Positions 34,086-46,900 of a stretch of 64,000 nt of DNA are shown one piece after another. The translations under genes and the position numbers were made by a program. Under the pieces are notes generated by a model, which saw only the letters and a program-made list of their open reading frames with translations, searched no databases and was not told where the DNA came from. Location: assembly GCA_964036665.1 (NCBI GenBank), contig OZ038526.1, positions 34,162,001 through 34,226,000 of the forward strand, written 5' to 3'. Position 1 is the first letter of the stretch. Each line of letters starts with the position of its first letter. The DNA comes from Gordius sp. MW1 (Eukaryota > Nematomorpha > Gordioida > Gordea > Gordiidae).

Positions 34086-34212
34086 AATATACCTCTCTGA
34101 TAAGTTATTTATTTAAACAATTATGTCTTTCTATAATTCTGTACTAAATGTTTTTATGCAAACAAGCATTTCTCTAAAGTGACATTTGTTTTGAATACCA
34201 CACTTTTTTTTG

Positions 34213-34218
34213 AATAAA
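34213..34218 (+). promoter_or_regulatory. SERF polyadenylation signal AATAAA
   Basis: The hexamer is 128 bp after the SERF stop, followed within 20 bp by a GT-rich stretch (GTGTCTTTTTGTGCTTG), the usual downstream element. Confidence 0.65.
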
Positions 34219-36748
34219 AATTAAAGTGTCTTTTTGTGCTTGAAATTATTTTTTAAACATAAGCCTAGCTAGAATTTAAATTAAGGGAGGGGAAATAGTT
34301 GTAGGAAGAAGCAAAATGATGATTATGACGATTATTTTTTTAAATATTATAAAAAATTGGATTGTGGAGGGCAGCATCTGCCACTCCTTGCATTTTCCTG
34401 TATATGCCCATATCTCTTTTATCTATAAATTAATAGTTTTATTATAATTAATTAAAATACCAATAATATGAAATATATGTATATGTTCTCCTATATAAAA
34501 CAATTAGAGATTTACTTAATACAAATCAATTTCTTATTTACTGACCAAAAACTATTAATGATTGTAAAGGTGATTGAGTTGTCAAATAATGGTAATTTGT
34601 TTATTATAAGTATAGTGTATATGCTTCTTTGATTTTGTAAAATTATATTATCTTTTTAGTTTTAATAAACATAAAATTACATGTGCATAAATTCTCCAGA
34701 TATAAAGAATATATATATTAGCTCTTAAATGTTTATGTTTCAGTAAAAATAAATGCATTATGTTGATGGTAATGAAATTATTATTGTCAATCCTTTAGAA
34801 ATTATAATTGTTGTTTAAAAGAGGAAATTTAGTTTGAAAAAATTGTAGTATTTTTTGTGATTTTATCTCCACTTTTTTACTGAAGATGGGTTATGCAGTC
34901 CAATTCCAAAACATTATGTTCCTTTTTTCTCTACTCATTTTATCAATCTAACCTTACCACTCATAAATAACAATTATGTTGATGTTGTTTAATCATAATT
35001 CATCAACTCTAGCTTATGATTCGTTTACAAACATACTCATAAAGTTTGACATGGATTTATGTAGACTAAATTAAATTTAGGGTTAGCTTTAAAATTATTG
35101 TTGGGCTACTGCTCTAAAATAAAACAACGGGCCAGGTTTGGACGGTCCGTAATAAAATCTGACGGGCTCGGGCCGGCCCTAGATATAAGTAAGGCCCGTT
35201 AAAAGCCTGTTTCAAAAATTAAATTTTGTACAAACAAAGGTTTGTTAATTTTTTAATGTATAATTGATGCTTATTAAATTAACAAGAATAATTTAATTTT
35301 TGTTAGTTCATTCATTTATCGAGATTTCAACGCGCTTTTTAAATCCCATGTGCTTAGTCAGGATTTAAATTAGAGGGGGCACGGGCAGCTGTAGTGATGG
35401 AAAAACCTCAGGTTTTGTCGACCTAACCTAATAGGCTAGATTAGGTTTTTCAAAAAAGTATTGAGGTCTTTTAAAAACGCTAACCTCTGCCTCGAGGTTA
35501 AAAGTCAATTACAACCTAAAACTTTGAGGCAAAAATTTGTAGATGAGCCTAAAGCATAGGTTTAAGCCTAAAATTAACCCAAACGCTATTAGGTTGTTCA
35601 ATATTTATAGCCTAAACCTTTAGTAATTTAGTGACCTAAGGTCAATATTTTCTTATATACTGTTCCATGTCAGGATGAATAGTAGTAGGCCCGAAATTAT
35701 AGGAATAGAGAAATAATGAAATTGCGAAAGGTCCGCAAACTTACTTTTTAATCTTTTTCTTTTATTATATTATTATGGTTCGAAAAATACATGTATCGGA
35801 AAGAAAAAAGGATTATATATCGCATGCGTACATAAAATCATTGATGCAAGGTGTATGAGGATGCGTGGCGAATGCGTATATAAAAATTATTACGGAGAAA
35901 TAATATTCCAACGTGAAAATGGTAAAATACAAAGCGACGCGGGAGGGGATACCACATATACTTTCAAATTTCAACTTATATATGGTTTTAAACACTTTGT
36001 CTTATCTATTTTTTACATTTATAATCTAAAATAGAAATTTTACGATTTATTCATATAATAAATAAAGCAAACTAATGATAAAAAATTTATATTCTATTAT
36101 TGAATTTTTAAGTAAAAATTGAGATATGCGTTCTTGATCTTTATGTACATCTATAAATTGTTATATTTTATATTGCCACCTTTTTTAAAATATTCCTTTT
36201 GTGTGCTATCGTGATTGAGAGTGGTTGTTTGTATCTAGCTACTTCTATGTTCTCTATGTGAGGTTATTTTGTTATGATGATGTTAGTAGCGTCGGGTTAG
36301 TTAGAGTATTGTATGGCTATTACTTATTAATGAAAGTAATAATTGTTATGCAATTTCTGGGTTAAAATACCGTTTCATTACAAACCTAAAGCAAAATGTT
36401 ACGTAAATACTTCCTCACGTACTAATTTATGAGATTTGTTAATTTAATTAATTAGTGTTGCATTTTTGCAATAAATCACTCGGCACTTATTGTTTAATTA
36501 ATTTTGATAAGAGATCAAAAATAAGAATATTAAATCGCCGGTGAAAAGTAACAAATTACGCAGGTCTATGAAAAACCATTCTGCTATTGCATCAATAATT
36601 CTGATAGATTATTTTGCGCTGATAAATCTGTTTTTAATTTTTTTCAAAAACTTCCAGTTTTTTAGATAAACTATAGATTGAAGTTGCAAAAAATGCCCTT
36701 TTTGAGGCTATATTGCTACGGCATTTTTAATTTACACTGATAAATATT
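34219..36748. other. Intergenic, decayed repeats only
   Basis: Weak fragments only: a GGCGTAGCC-like relic near 34262-34415, a GC-rich hAT-end relic near 35125-35215 (GGCTCGGGCCGGCCC) that also matches part of 32675-32890, another relic near 35345, and a CCTAA/TTAGG-rich stretch (35400-35660). No exon or RNA gene was seen. Confidence 0.4.
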
Positions 36749-37197
36749 AAATTATTCCTGTAGATTAAAGTGTCATCTATACGTCAATTATTTTAGTTTT
36801 CTGTTTCCCCTTTATATTAAAATTCGCGTTTACGTGAACCCCTTCCCCTTATTTTAAGCGGTCCCACCATGGTTGGAAAACAGAGTACATTAGAGTACAT
36901 ACTGCGTCCGCGATGTTTATTAACACATCTCTCTCCCTTTCGCCCACTCTCCTCTCTTTCTCCTCCACTCCCGCCCCCTTCATGTGTGCTTGGCTAGATA
37001 TGCGGCGAGATTGGAAGAGAATGAGAAAGGGAGAGACTGATGTGTTAGTAAACATCATGTACTCCTTTTTCCAGACAGAGTGGGACGAATTTTGATAAGG
37101 GAAAGGGGTTTAAGTAAACGCATATAATTTTAAATATTAAGGCAAAAAACTAAAATAATGGACCTATAGATAAAACTTTAATCTACAGAAATAAATT
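36749..37197. mobile_element. Palindromic element, about 450 bp
   Basis: The left end (CTGTAGATTAAAGTGTCATC near 36758, then CAATTATTTTAGTTTTCTG) is inverted at the right (CAAAAAACTAAAATAATGG ... CTTTAATCTACAG near 37187). Inner pairs include GTTTATTAACACATC against GATGTGTTAGTAAAC and CTCTCCCTTTC against GAAAGGGAGAG. The arms run almost to the centre, so this is a foldback MITE. Open frames on both strands are mirror artefacts. Confidence 0.75.
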
Positions 37198-37322
37198 GTC
37201 AATTTTGTTAGGCTAGTGATTGATCCCATAAATGGGGAGTTATACAGTTTCAAAAAATTCAAATTCAAAGGTATTGATAGTGAGTTAAATATTACATAAA
37301 AAAGTTTTTATATCTGCAAATA

Positions 37323-38269
37323 GTGTTGTAATAACGGCTGAGTTTTTTTGGTCGGGCTTTGGTTTTAGAATACTAAACATAAACAGACCAAAGGTTTTTT
37401 GGTCTATTTTTCTTAGTCTCATTCACATAGTGAAGATTTTTTAGTCAAATTTTTGGTCTGTTTATGTTTAGTTGACTAAAACCAAAAATCGACCCAGTAG
37501 CATAGGAAAGGGAAGGTTTCAGGTTAGGACCCCCCCCCCTCATTGACAAAAAAAATATAAAAAAATTTCAAATTAAATGGAAAAAATATTAATGGGAGTC
37601 TTGTGTGTGTTGCGTATAGTAATAATATATTATCTTAATTAATTTGATATATAATTTTAGATGAAATCTACTAATTATAACATTATTTATACAAAAGATT
37701 TATGTCCCCAGTGCGTGTTTTCTAATGAGAAGAAATTTAATTCCTAATCATTTCTCTAAAAAACTATCTCAACCTCTAAATTAAACGAGGAAGATGCTGA
37801 TACAAGCCAAATTTTAGCAGCGGGGCGAACTTGGGCTTATAATTTTATTTAAACGGTCGCGGGCGGAACAATTATTGGTTCTGAAAATTTAAGCCCAAAA
37901 GGCCAATGCAAGAATTTAGTTTAAACAATGGCCTTAATTTGCGCAAACAGAAAAATTGGAAAGAGGTCTTTGCAATTTGCGTCTCTGAAGATTTTATTAA
38001 TGCATTTTGACCAAAAACCCATCGTAGATATTGAATTTATATAATTTTAATATTTTTGTTAAATCTAAATTCTTTGACACAAAATTTACCCCCCCCCCCC
38101 CCCCCCCCCAATTAGATAGTCCTACCTCCGTCACTAATGTATATAGCTTAATAAATTTATGTTTAATAGTATCAGAAAAAAAATTTGTGGAAAACCACCC
38201 CCCCCCCCATGAGGCAATCCTGGCTACGCCTATGGGTCGACCAAACAGAACCATCTGTTTTTAAAACAT
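37323..38269. mobile_element. TA-flanked palindromic MITE, split by hAT element
   Basis: GTGTTGTAATAACGGCTGAG at the left and GGTTTTAG...ACTAAACATAAACAGACC pairing with GGTCTGTTTATGTTTAG...CTAAAACC mark the GTGTTG palindromic family. The right end is displaced by the 37495-38234 insertion and resumes as TCGACCAAACAGAACC to about 38269. Confidence 0.65.
37495..38234 (-). mobile_element. hAT-like element, inverted copy
   Basis: This is the reverse complement of the 31910-32673 element, from CAGTAGCATAGG (37495) to CTGGCTACGCCTATG (38234), with a 21-C run at 38089-38109. The flanking 8 bp are AATCGACC (37487-37494) and GGTCGACC (38235-38242), six of eight identical. It lies inside a palindromic MITE. 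Confidence 0.75.
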
Positions 38270-38372
38270 TACTGCATTGAGAAACATTCTCTTTAATGCC
38301 TCACACCCTAGTTGCCTTTCTATTTTGACATAATATTTTGGTTTGTTACTGACTAAACTTATTTTAATTAAT

Positions 38373-38563
38373 CATGGGCGTAGCCAGGTTTTGGATTGGG
38401 GGGGGGGGCGAAAGGTTTAAAAGTTCAATGGGGATGGGGGGGGGAAGAGGCAAAACCTAATTTTTTTTAATTTTTAAGGGATTTTGCATTGAAAATATTT
38501 TTTTTTCGTCATTTAGGGGGGGGGGACGGCCGCCCACCTGCCCCCCCCCTGGCTACGCCTATG
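38373..38563 (+). mobile_element. hAT-like MITE, GGCGTAGCC family
   Basis: CATGGGCGTAGCCAGGTTTTGG and GGCTACGCCTATG are terminal. Two G-run blocks flank AAACCTAATTTTTTTTAATT. Flanks are TAATTAAT and CAATTATT (six of eight). It is closer to the 33353 copy and to the G-run block inside the Helitrons than to the AATAATGATT-type copies. Confidence 0.65.
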
Positions 38564-40580
38564 CAATTATTATTATGATTTCATTTCTTTAGGGAAGAAG
38601 GGGGGAGGGGGTGACAAAGAATTACTTACTAATTAAAACCCAATTGTATCAACAATAATAGTAAAATCAAATTTTATTTTTAACAATAAAACATCTCAAA
38701 ATGGAAAACTGATAATTAATAATCGCGAAAAACAATAATGCGCATTCATTAATAATATTTAGTAGCTTTATAATAGGATTTCATTTAAAATAAAAGTATG
38801 TTTGTACTGGTTTTGCATGTTGAAATTAAACTTCATAAAAAATATATTATAATGTTTAATGTGGCGGCGTTTGCTAATACTACAATAATATTATAAGAAG
38901 CAGTAGAAAACTTTCCCATTTTTTTGCTATGCGCCAGAATTTATAGACCAATAAATTTAAATAAAAAAACCCTTGGTTGGTTAATATAAATCCTCGCGCA
39001 CATGCATTTTGACAAGGTTACCCTAATCTATGATGGGACCTGAAAAAATGCATTTAATTAGTGGGTTCCCATTATAAAATATCATTTTGACGCGTTTTTT
39101 GACAGTTAACATCTGAATCTTTAGATCGTGAGACATTTTAAGGTTTATGTTAATAAGAATTTCTTATTTAGCAGGTAGGTATGAGGCTTAAAATTCATGA
39201 ATATAGGTGACCTGATATCAGGAATTAAATAAAGTTTTGAAGAAGAAGTACTAGAAATTGGAAACTATATACGATATTTAAATATACTAAAAAGCCACTG
39301 AAGTATGTCCTAACTTCGGAGTTAGTCGAAGTTATATGACAAAAATTGGAGCATCATTGCAAATTTTATTTTTTGAATTAAACTTTTCCAAATTGTTTTT
39401 AGAAAAAGTTACACTATCAAAGCCGTTTGATGCAGAAAACTAATGATAATAGTAAATTTGACATTATCAATTTGAAAACCTGATCAACAAATTAAGATGA
39501 ATTGTATTAACACCAGACATAATTCTCATTTTACAGATTTTTTGAATCGGTTTACATTAGAGACCTCAATAGCTATAATGTTCATTGGATTATGTATCTC
39601 AATAAAAAATTCAAAAAATCATCTTAACGTTACAATTATTAATAACGTATTGAGACTTGTATTAATCAAAGATAACCATTTTCATAAAATTATCAATATA
39701 TTCTATTTTTAAATTATTTAAACTTTCTATAAGGGCTAAGACCTATCATTGGATAGAATGTTTTTTATTTTTGTCAATCGTCAATTTTACATATAACTTA
39801 AAGTGATTTATTTAAATACCAATAATTTACGTAATGTTTGTTTAAATATAATTTATTTGAATGCACGCACACAATGATTATTTGTTACCAATTTGAATAC
39901 AATATTATGTATACTTTTAGGAGATTTATTAGCAGAAGCATTAGATTTAAATTAAATATCATGTACATTTTGGTTTTATACAAAGCTGAATATTTTCTAG
40001 AACAAGCCCCATTTATTTAATAAAAGTTCTTTATGTGTTAGTTTTTAGTTTTGTGTTTTACCCCAGCGAATACGTTACAGATTGGTAGGTTTATTAAATC
40101 TTTCTTTACCTCCGTTTTTTTAATAAATCACTTTTAAAATATTTAATTTTTATCCTTGTGAGTATATAATAAAAATGTGTATGCCAAAATCTCATTAATT
40201 TAATAACAACGATCTGAGACAAAAAAATCATTGTATTGTGATCCCTGAATTTTGTTCGGACGCCACAGTGCTAAAATTAAGCGACGCAAAATATAGTAGG
40301 CAAGCAAACGACGACATCAAACAAAAATACATTTCGCGGCAAAGCAAAAAATGGATGTTAAACATTTACGCATGATAAAATATGGAAATTATTGGGTAAA
40401 TGTGAATATAATTTAATCGCCACAGTCGCGTTAATAATAAACGACGATACGAAGCACGGCTTAAGAGATTGTATAATAATTACGATGTTGCAAAACGGGA
40501 TTAATTATAATATTATGACAATGATATTGCTGGATATCATCTATTAAAATTTGCATTATGTTAGTCAATCAATTGAATTT
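38564..40580. other. Intergenic, nothing recognised
   Basis: AT-rich sequence between the MITE and the 3' end of Rbcn-3A. Short open frames (for example 39497-39712) have AT-driven composition and no recognisable motif. Confidence 0.4.
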
Positions 40581-40586
40581 TTTATT
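40581..40586 (-). promoter_or_regulatory. Candidate Rbcn-3A polyadenylation signal
   Basis: TTTATT on the plus strand is AATAAA on the minus strand, 114 bp after the stop codon at 40700. Confidence 0.5.
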
Positions 40587-40699
40587 GGTTTACTCCATCT
40601 TCATTCAGAATAAAAAACCCGGTTTTTGCATTAACGATTTATCTTTTTAGATAAGATAGTTTATAATAAATTAAGGGTGCAGCCTGGAATTTAATGCGA

Positions 40700-40915
40700 T
40701 TAGATGAAAGTGGATTCCATGCTAAAATCGTCGGGTTCTTCTGGTAATTTTCGGACCTTAAGTGTCCCATCAGCGCCACAAGAATAGACCCGATTGTGAG
40801 AATCCACATATACCTGGAAGACTCCTTGATTAGCCGCACTACGAAAAATTGAGGTTCGAAAGTGTTCGTTATTAAACGTGTACATGGGGGGCGCTTGCAT
40901 TGAAAGAGGCCAAAC
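40700..40915 (-). CDS. Rbcn-3A: Rbcn-3A last exon
   Basis: Acceptor CCCCTAG. It encodes VWPLSMQAPPMYTFNNEHFR, TSIFRSAANQGVFQVYVDSH and NRVYSCGADGTLKVRKLPEE, ending DDFSMESTFI and TAA (40700-40702). (R/S)(L/I)(F/Y)(S/T)CGADG(T)LK.R.LP is the conserved end of DMXL proteins; the last ten residues are divergent. Confidence 0.93.
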   Translation of the reverse strand, partial: VWPLSMQAPPMYTFNNEHFRTSIFRSAANQGVFQVYVDSHNRVYSCGADGTLKVRKLPEEPDDFSMESTFI

Positions 40916-43900
40916 CTAGGGGTTAAATTGGTAAATTAGCAATTGATAGACGGTAAAAAATAACGTGAAAATAAGTTTTATTAGATATAGGTAGTGTTTA
41001 AAAATATTCCAACATTTACATAAAATAAACTATTTCCTTATGCAAAAAAAGTTAAAATTTAATGATTATGACCCCAAAAGATAAGTTATTATGGTTTTTC
41101 CAAGTCAAAATATTGTACAAATGCAAAATATAATATAGCGAATCTAAAAATTTTAAGATACTCGTTATAAAATATTACGGCAATATGATAAACGTGTCAA
41201 ATTAGTTAATTTCAAATTTGCCACATCAATTCGGTCGTTATTGCCAGTCATCTTAAATGTTAAAAAGACCAGGCTATAGATGGCAATGTGAATTAAGGGT
41301 ATTGGGGATCTAATCTTCGTTAAAAATATAAAGGAAGTGCAAATAATAACTTGTATATATGGAGAATGAAAAAAAGAGCCGAACCCCTTCCCCCCCCCCT
41401 TCTTAATAGTCTATTAGGATATAATGTAAACAACGTTACGATGGTTAGGTAAAGATTACGTCTCCCCTCCTATAAAATTGGTTAATTCAAGCGAATTATT
41501 TTGATCAAAACTTACACATCTACTGAATGAGAGATTCGTTAAATTGTTCATTATACAAAAAAGTGTCCCACCTTAATATTGCCTTCTGGTGAACCAGTGA
41601 CGAAATATTCTTCCGAAGGATCCAAAGCCAAGCATCTAATTCCCGAGTCGTGGCCTTGAAAAGTGTACCTAACTTTACGCATCCTCAAATCGATCAAACT
41701 GATTTGTCCTTTCTTAGTCGTAGCCACTAAGCAATTGTGCACTGGGGCGTGTTCGACGGCGCTTATACCTCCCGTCCCAGGTCCACCTTGGGCATCTTGA
41801 CTCAAGACGAAAGCTAAATAATATAAAATATGTTGATAGTTATGTATGAGACGTAAGTTTTTGTATGCGCTAAATCGTAATTTTATAACACTGGGGGTAA
41901 ATTTTGTTGAAAATTTATTTCTAGGATTGTTTTATCACTGGGTGGATGATCAGTTATGTTAAAATCAATTTCCTAGTTCGTACCTAAGATGAGCTTTAAC
42001 AGCTCGACTTATATATTTCCTTAATTATCCTTTATGCTTACGTACCGTGCTTTATTTTGTAAAACCACGAAAATTAAAACTAATCTTATCCTTTCATTTT
42101 CATTCCTATAATGTCATCAACTCGTCTCTCTATCCCTTGATGATCATACCTTTTAAACTATTGTTTACAAGTATTGATGTCCTATCAAATCATTTTTCGA
42201 GTAATTTTAAATACAAAAACGTATACTGCATTGCATCTTTAGTTCGCGCGCAAAAATTAGTATAATTTTTTAAGTGTATCTAATTTACCAACCGCCCAAC
42301 CGCATCAAAGACATAAACAAAAGGCCTCCTAATTGAATTTTGATTGTTGTTTCGCAAAATCCCATTTAAAGACCTTTATTTGGAAATAAACGAATTTTCA
42401 AAAAGAAGATTTATCCTGGAATTTCCAAATTTTGCTTACAACCATTTTGATTGACAATAGCGGTAACTTTGAGCATCAATTGTTATTAGCGTTAATTACA
42501 CAGGTCTACAAATAATAACTTTGCAATTTCAATAAAAACATATTATTGCCTAGCGCGTACATTTATCTATCATAATTAATTGGCAGATAATGTTTTTTCT
42601 GGTAGGCCTGTGTTATTTACCAAAACACTGTATAATAGTGTTGCAAAAAGGGCCGGGTTTTTTTGGTTGACCATTAATATTAGTCGACTAAACATAAATC
42701 TTTGGTCTGTTTTTCATAGTCGACCTCTAGACTTAGTCAAAATGTGAAAAAAGACCAGACTCGACCATTAGTCTTAGTTGAACCAACGGGGCTGATCAAT
42801 CAAAATCCAGGTCTTTTTACAACACTAAAGTAAAGCAACAATGCATTCGCAAATCCATTGTAACTTACAACTACGAAATACTTGTATAAACGACTTAAAT
42901 TCTTAGTAATGCGAAGCAAACATCGGCTTATTTTTGCAAAAAATACACAAATCGTCAGTTTAAGATAAAACGCGCGCTCTCTTACAATGGATGCAAGAGC
43001 TACGTTCGGGTAAGAGGGCGTCCCAAATACACAGGTTTTTGTTGTCACTCGACAGTCCGGCCGTACAAATGAGACTGGAACAGCCCATGAAAGTGAAATC
43101 GTTTCCTATCCTGTTGTGGCACACGTTATTCTACGTCGACATATACAAATTATGATATATTGTATGAAAATATAATAATACACACAGGCACATACATTGT
43201 TGTAAATAAACGTCTATTAAAACCAAAAACAATCAATATCAAATTGCACAGCCAGGTAATTTTCCATAGTTAAATCGCATAAATTCCGATAAATCCTTAA
43301 ATCCTCTTGTTATGTATAACAAAAGATCAATTATTATCTTATATTAATCATCGTGATTTACCAATAAATAAAAATCAAAAAATAGTGAAATGGCTATTTA
43401 ATTTAATCAAAATAGAAAAACTCTCGCAAAATTATTGCATTTAAATTGTTGATGGTAGTTCGATATTGTTTGGCATTACCCAGCATGCAGATTGAGAATT
43501 GATGTAAGAATCGAGGTTGGAGTTAAACAAACTAACACGTCCATCGCTATACATAGCACCGAACTAAATGGCATCCATAGTTAAGCGTAAAATAAACATA
43601 TTTAAAAGGGACTTTATTTAACAATAATAAATTTTTAAATAAATAAACCACTGCAAAAATGTACAAAAAAAGTTAATTCAAGATTTAACCAAAAAATTTA
43701 ACCCTAAAATTGAAATAGCAGAACTTATTTTAAACTTAAATAAACTTGACAGGGCAATAAATAATAATCAACTTTCAACATAAATATTTAATCACAAACG
43801 AGAGAACTTTAGTGGCCATTTTCAAAAAATTTATTATAAAATCTGCCTTTTCTACAATTATAAAAATCTTGTAGGTTTCCTGATGATAAAATAAAATTTT

Positions 43901-46900
43901 AACCTTAGAACCTTGGGCGCTGTAACGTAACCCGTTAATTTTGGGAAAACTGGTTTGCGATGAAGGCAAGGAGTATGGTGCAATTTTGGTTGGTAAGGTG
44001 GATAATTTTGCTAATTGATTGTGATCACCCCATTTCCATAATTTAATGAAGCCATCCTGACCACCAGTTAAGTAGTAGTCTTGGAGCGGATGAGAAACGA
44101 TCTTACGAACTCCTATCTCATTGCGCTTCAGGATCTATGATATGTTTACATGTAAGGTATTCAATACTGATTTATAAAATTTTTATGAATAAAATTGGAC
44201 AACAAATTGCATAGAGAACAAGTTGGGCAGGACAGACGGGCGGATGGACAACCAAAAACGAATAAATTGTATAGCAATTAAAAGTAGCGCGACGTAAACG
44301 TGCGATTTTTGGATATTCTGATATATATTTGTCGGGTAAAAATTGTTTACGATCTAAGATCGGACAAGCAAAAATTTAAAAATCGCAAATTTTTATTAAA
44401 AGTTAAACCGACATTTTGGAGATACTATTTAAATAAATGATTTCGAGTGGATGGTTTAGCATGCATACATTGACATAACAAAATCTTCGAAAGGCCGCTG
44501 AGGCATCATACTTAAAGTATAGTTTTTATATTTTGGGGGAAAGCCTACGGAAATTTTGATATAAATTTATTACAATCGCAATGTTTGAAATAAAAAGCGC
44601 GTTTTCGACTCTTTTTATAATGATGTGTGTAAATTAATTGCTATGCAATTTATGTGTCTTTAATGCATTGTATATTATTATCATGAAATGCAAAGTTTTA
44701 CTTCTTTATGAATTCTATGAAGCTTAAATTTATACCAAGCGCAATTATATTTTAGCATTTAAAAAATGGTAAAAAATTCAATGATAGCCAAGCTAACACA
44801 TAAAATATTAAATAGAAACGAGCCGGTAATTTACTTCGCACGAACACCCATTCACATGCACAGAGTATTTACTAAAGGCATGTAAATAAAATTAGCGATA
44901 AAATGCAGGGATTTAAGACGACACTTTTTTGCAACGACAAATGTCGCGTTGACCATTCTGATTTTTTACACAAAATTTCCTGTCACGTATAGCTGCAAAC
45001 GAATTTACACATTTCCCTAGATACGACCCTTACATTCCAAATAAAGATTGCAAATCTTTACTCATATAATTTTGTTTAAAATGGCAAAATCTCTTGGGAC
45101 AGTCGAGAATTTTTACTAGGAATTTAAGGGGCACCTCTGGGGCAAACTTTAAACAGTAAAACATCGAGCACGAGACGATTTTGATCCACAACAATCTCGG
45201 TTGTTTCTCACAATTTTAGTCAGGTATCGGCTCCTGATCGGTGTTTTGGGGTACAAATACTGGTAATCGTCCCCAATCGAGGTCATATCAAATGCACGTT
45301 CCAAGTAAGAGCCGTATGTGGTGTCACTAAAAGTACTCGGGGGCGCATATTGTCGATTTTTAGCTGAAGCGAAAGGGTTATTGGCAAATTTGAAAACTTC
45401 GTTTTTCTGTCCTGGACGGGCATGGCCACCCGTGCTCAAATAAACTTTACCACCCCTCTAAGGGCGGGTCGGTCGAGATAAGAAGCAAAAAAGTTCTCAA
45501 ATTCCATTATATAAAATAGTGACATTTTTCAAAAATTTACCACTTTTACGAAACCAAAGTAGGAAATTTCGATGAAAATTCGTTTAAAAACTATGAATAA
45601 CAAATTAAGCAAAGTTTTGGGGGTTAAAAAAATTCACCAAATGGATTTTAGGAATAAGGAAAGATCGGTTCGAAATAACGAGCAAAAAAAGTTCTCAAAT
45701 TCCATTATATAAAATAGTAAGATTTTTCAAAAATTTACCACTTTTACGGAATCAAAATAGGAAATCTCGATAAAAAAAAGTTCAAAATTTTAGCATGTAC
45801 CATACACAATTATTTGGAAATAAACTTCTATTAGTGGCAAATATAATACAACAAAAAAACAATGTTTTTGGGGGTTAAGAAGACTTACCAAATGTATTTT
45901 AGGAATTGGATTGTGGATTTCGCCAGCCTTAGGGCTACTAGACCCTACGACGCTTAAATCTAAGTGACTGTGTCCTGTCTTTTTCCCTGTATTGAAATTG
46001 GGTTGAATCATGGATTCGTTAGGTACGATCAAGTAATCAATATCCGATCTACTGAGTTTTCTAGGATTATTAAAGAGTAAAATACGAATAAGCAGTGAAA
46101 TTTGTTAAAATTCATTTATTTTTATCCTAGGAAGAGCTTATGTCATATCGAGTTTAATGAGCTTTAGTAAAATTCTTACATACAACCAAGAATTATAAAA
46201 TGCGTTGATATTTTATTCAGCACACAAGGATTTTGTCTAGCATCTTCTAAGATATTCTAAATTGTTAAACTTATTCAGTGATAAAACTTTTATTTTTACT
46301 AATTTCACACATTTGAAGATAATTATCGACAATCTAAATTAAATATTGGGACCATTATAGGAACGTAATACTAGTTATAGTATTTGTTAAAAGGGTTTCT
46401 TAATTTAAATGCAGTTATTATTACACGGGCCAAGCTTTATTAAAAACAACTTTGATTTAATATTCCAACAAGAAATTAGATAAAACTCGATATAATAAGC
46501 GAATGAAACTACAGACACATTTTTGAGGATAAAATTTTTTTGTTTTAAGTAAGGCTAACTACACTAAATAGCATTCTCACACCCATCGCCTATATATTAA
46601 GATTTTGCATTACCTTTTAGATTTTCCCCCCTATCCTTACCCCCTATTTAACAAATTTTCATATCTTTAAATCAAAAAAAAATAATTCACCTCTTAGACG
46701 AGTATATATCCAATTCCGTATCATCGCGCACCCATTGCGGGCAATTCAGCGCTTGGTGAATGTCCATCTCTTGTATTTCTTTCCCCGAACCCAAAGCTAA
46801 CATATCGGTTCGAGGGTAAAAAAAGCAATCTTCCGCGTAATAAGCCGTTTCTTGGGTTTCGTTTTGACCCTTGGTCAATTTGCGTTGTGGCGAAGACCCG

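Noticed and set aside
35400..35660. Interstitial telomere-like CCTAA/TTAGG sequence
   Set aside because: The motif is scattered and irregular, never more than two units in tandem.
36849..37095. Overlapping ORFs on both strands at 36.9 kb
   Set aside because: They mirror each other because the region is a palindrome. No motif was seen.
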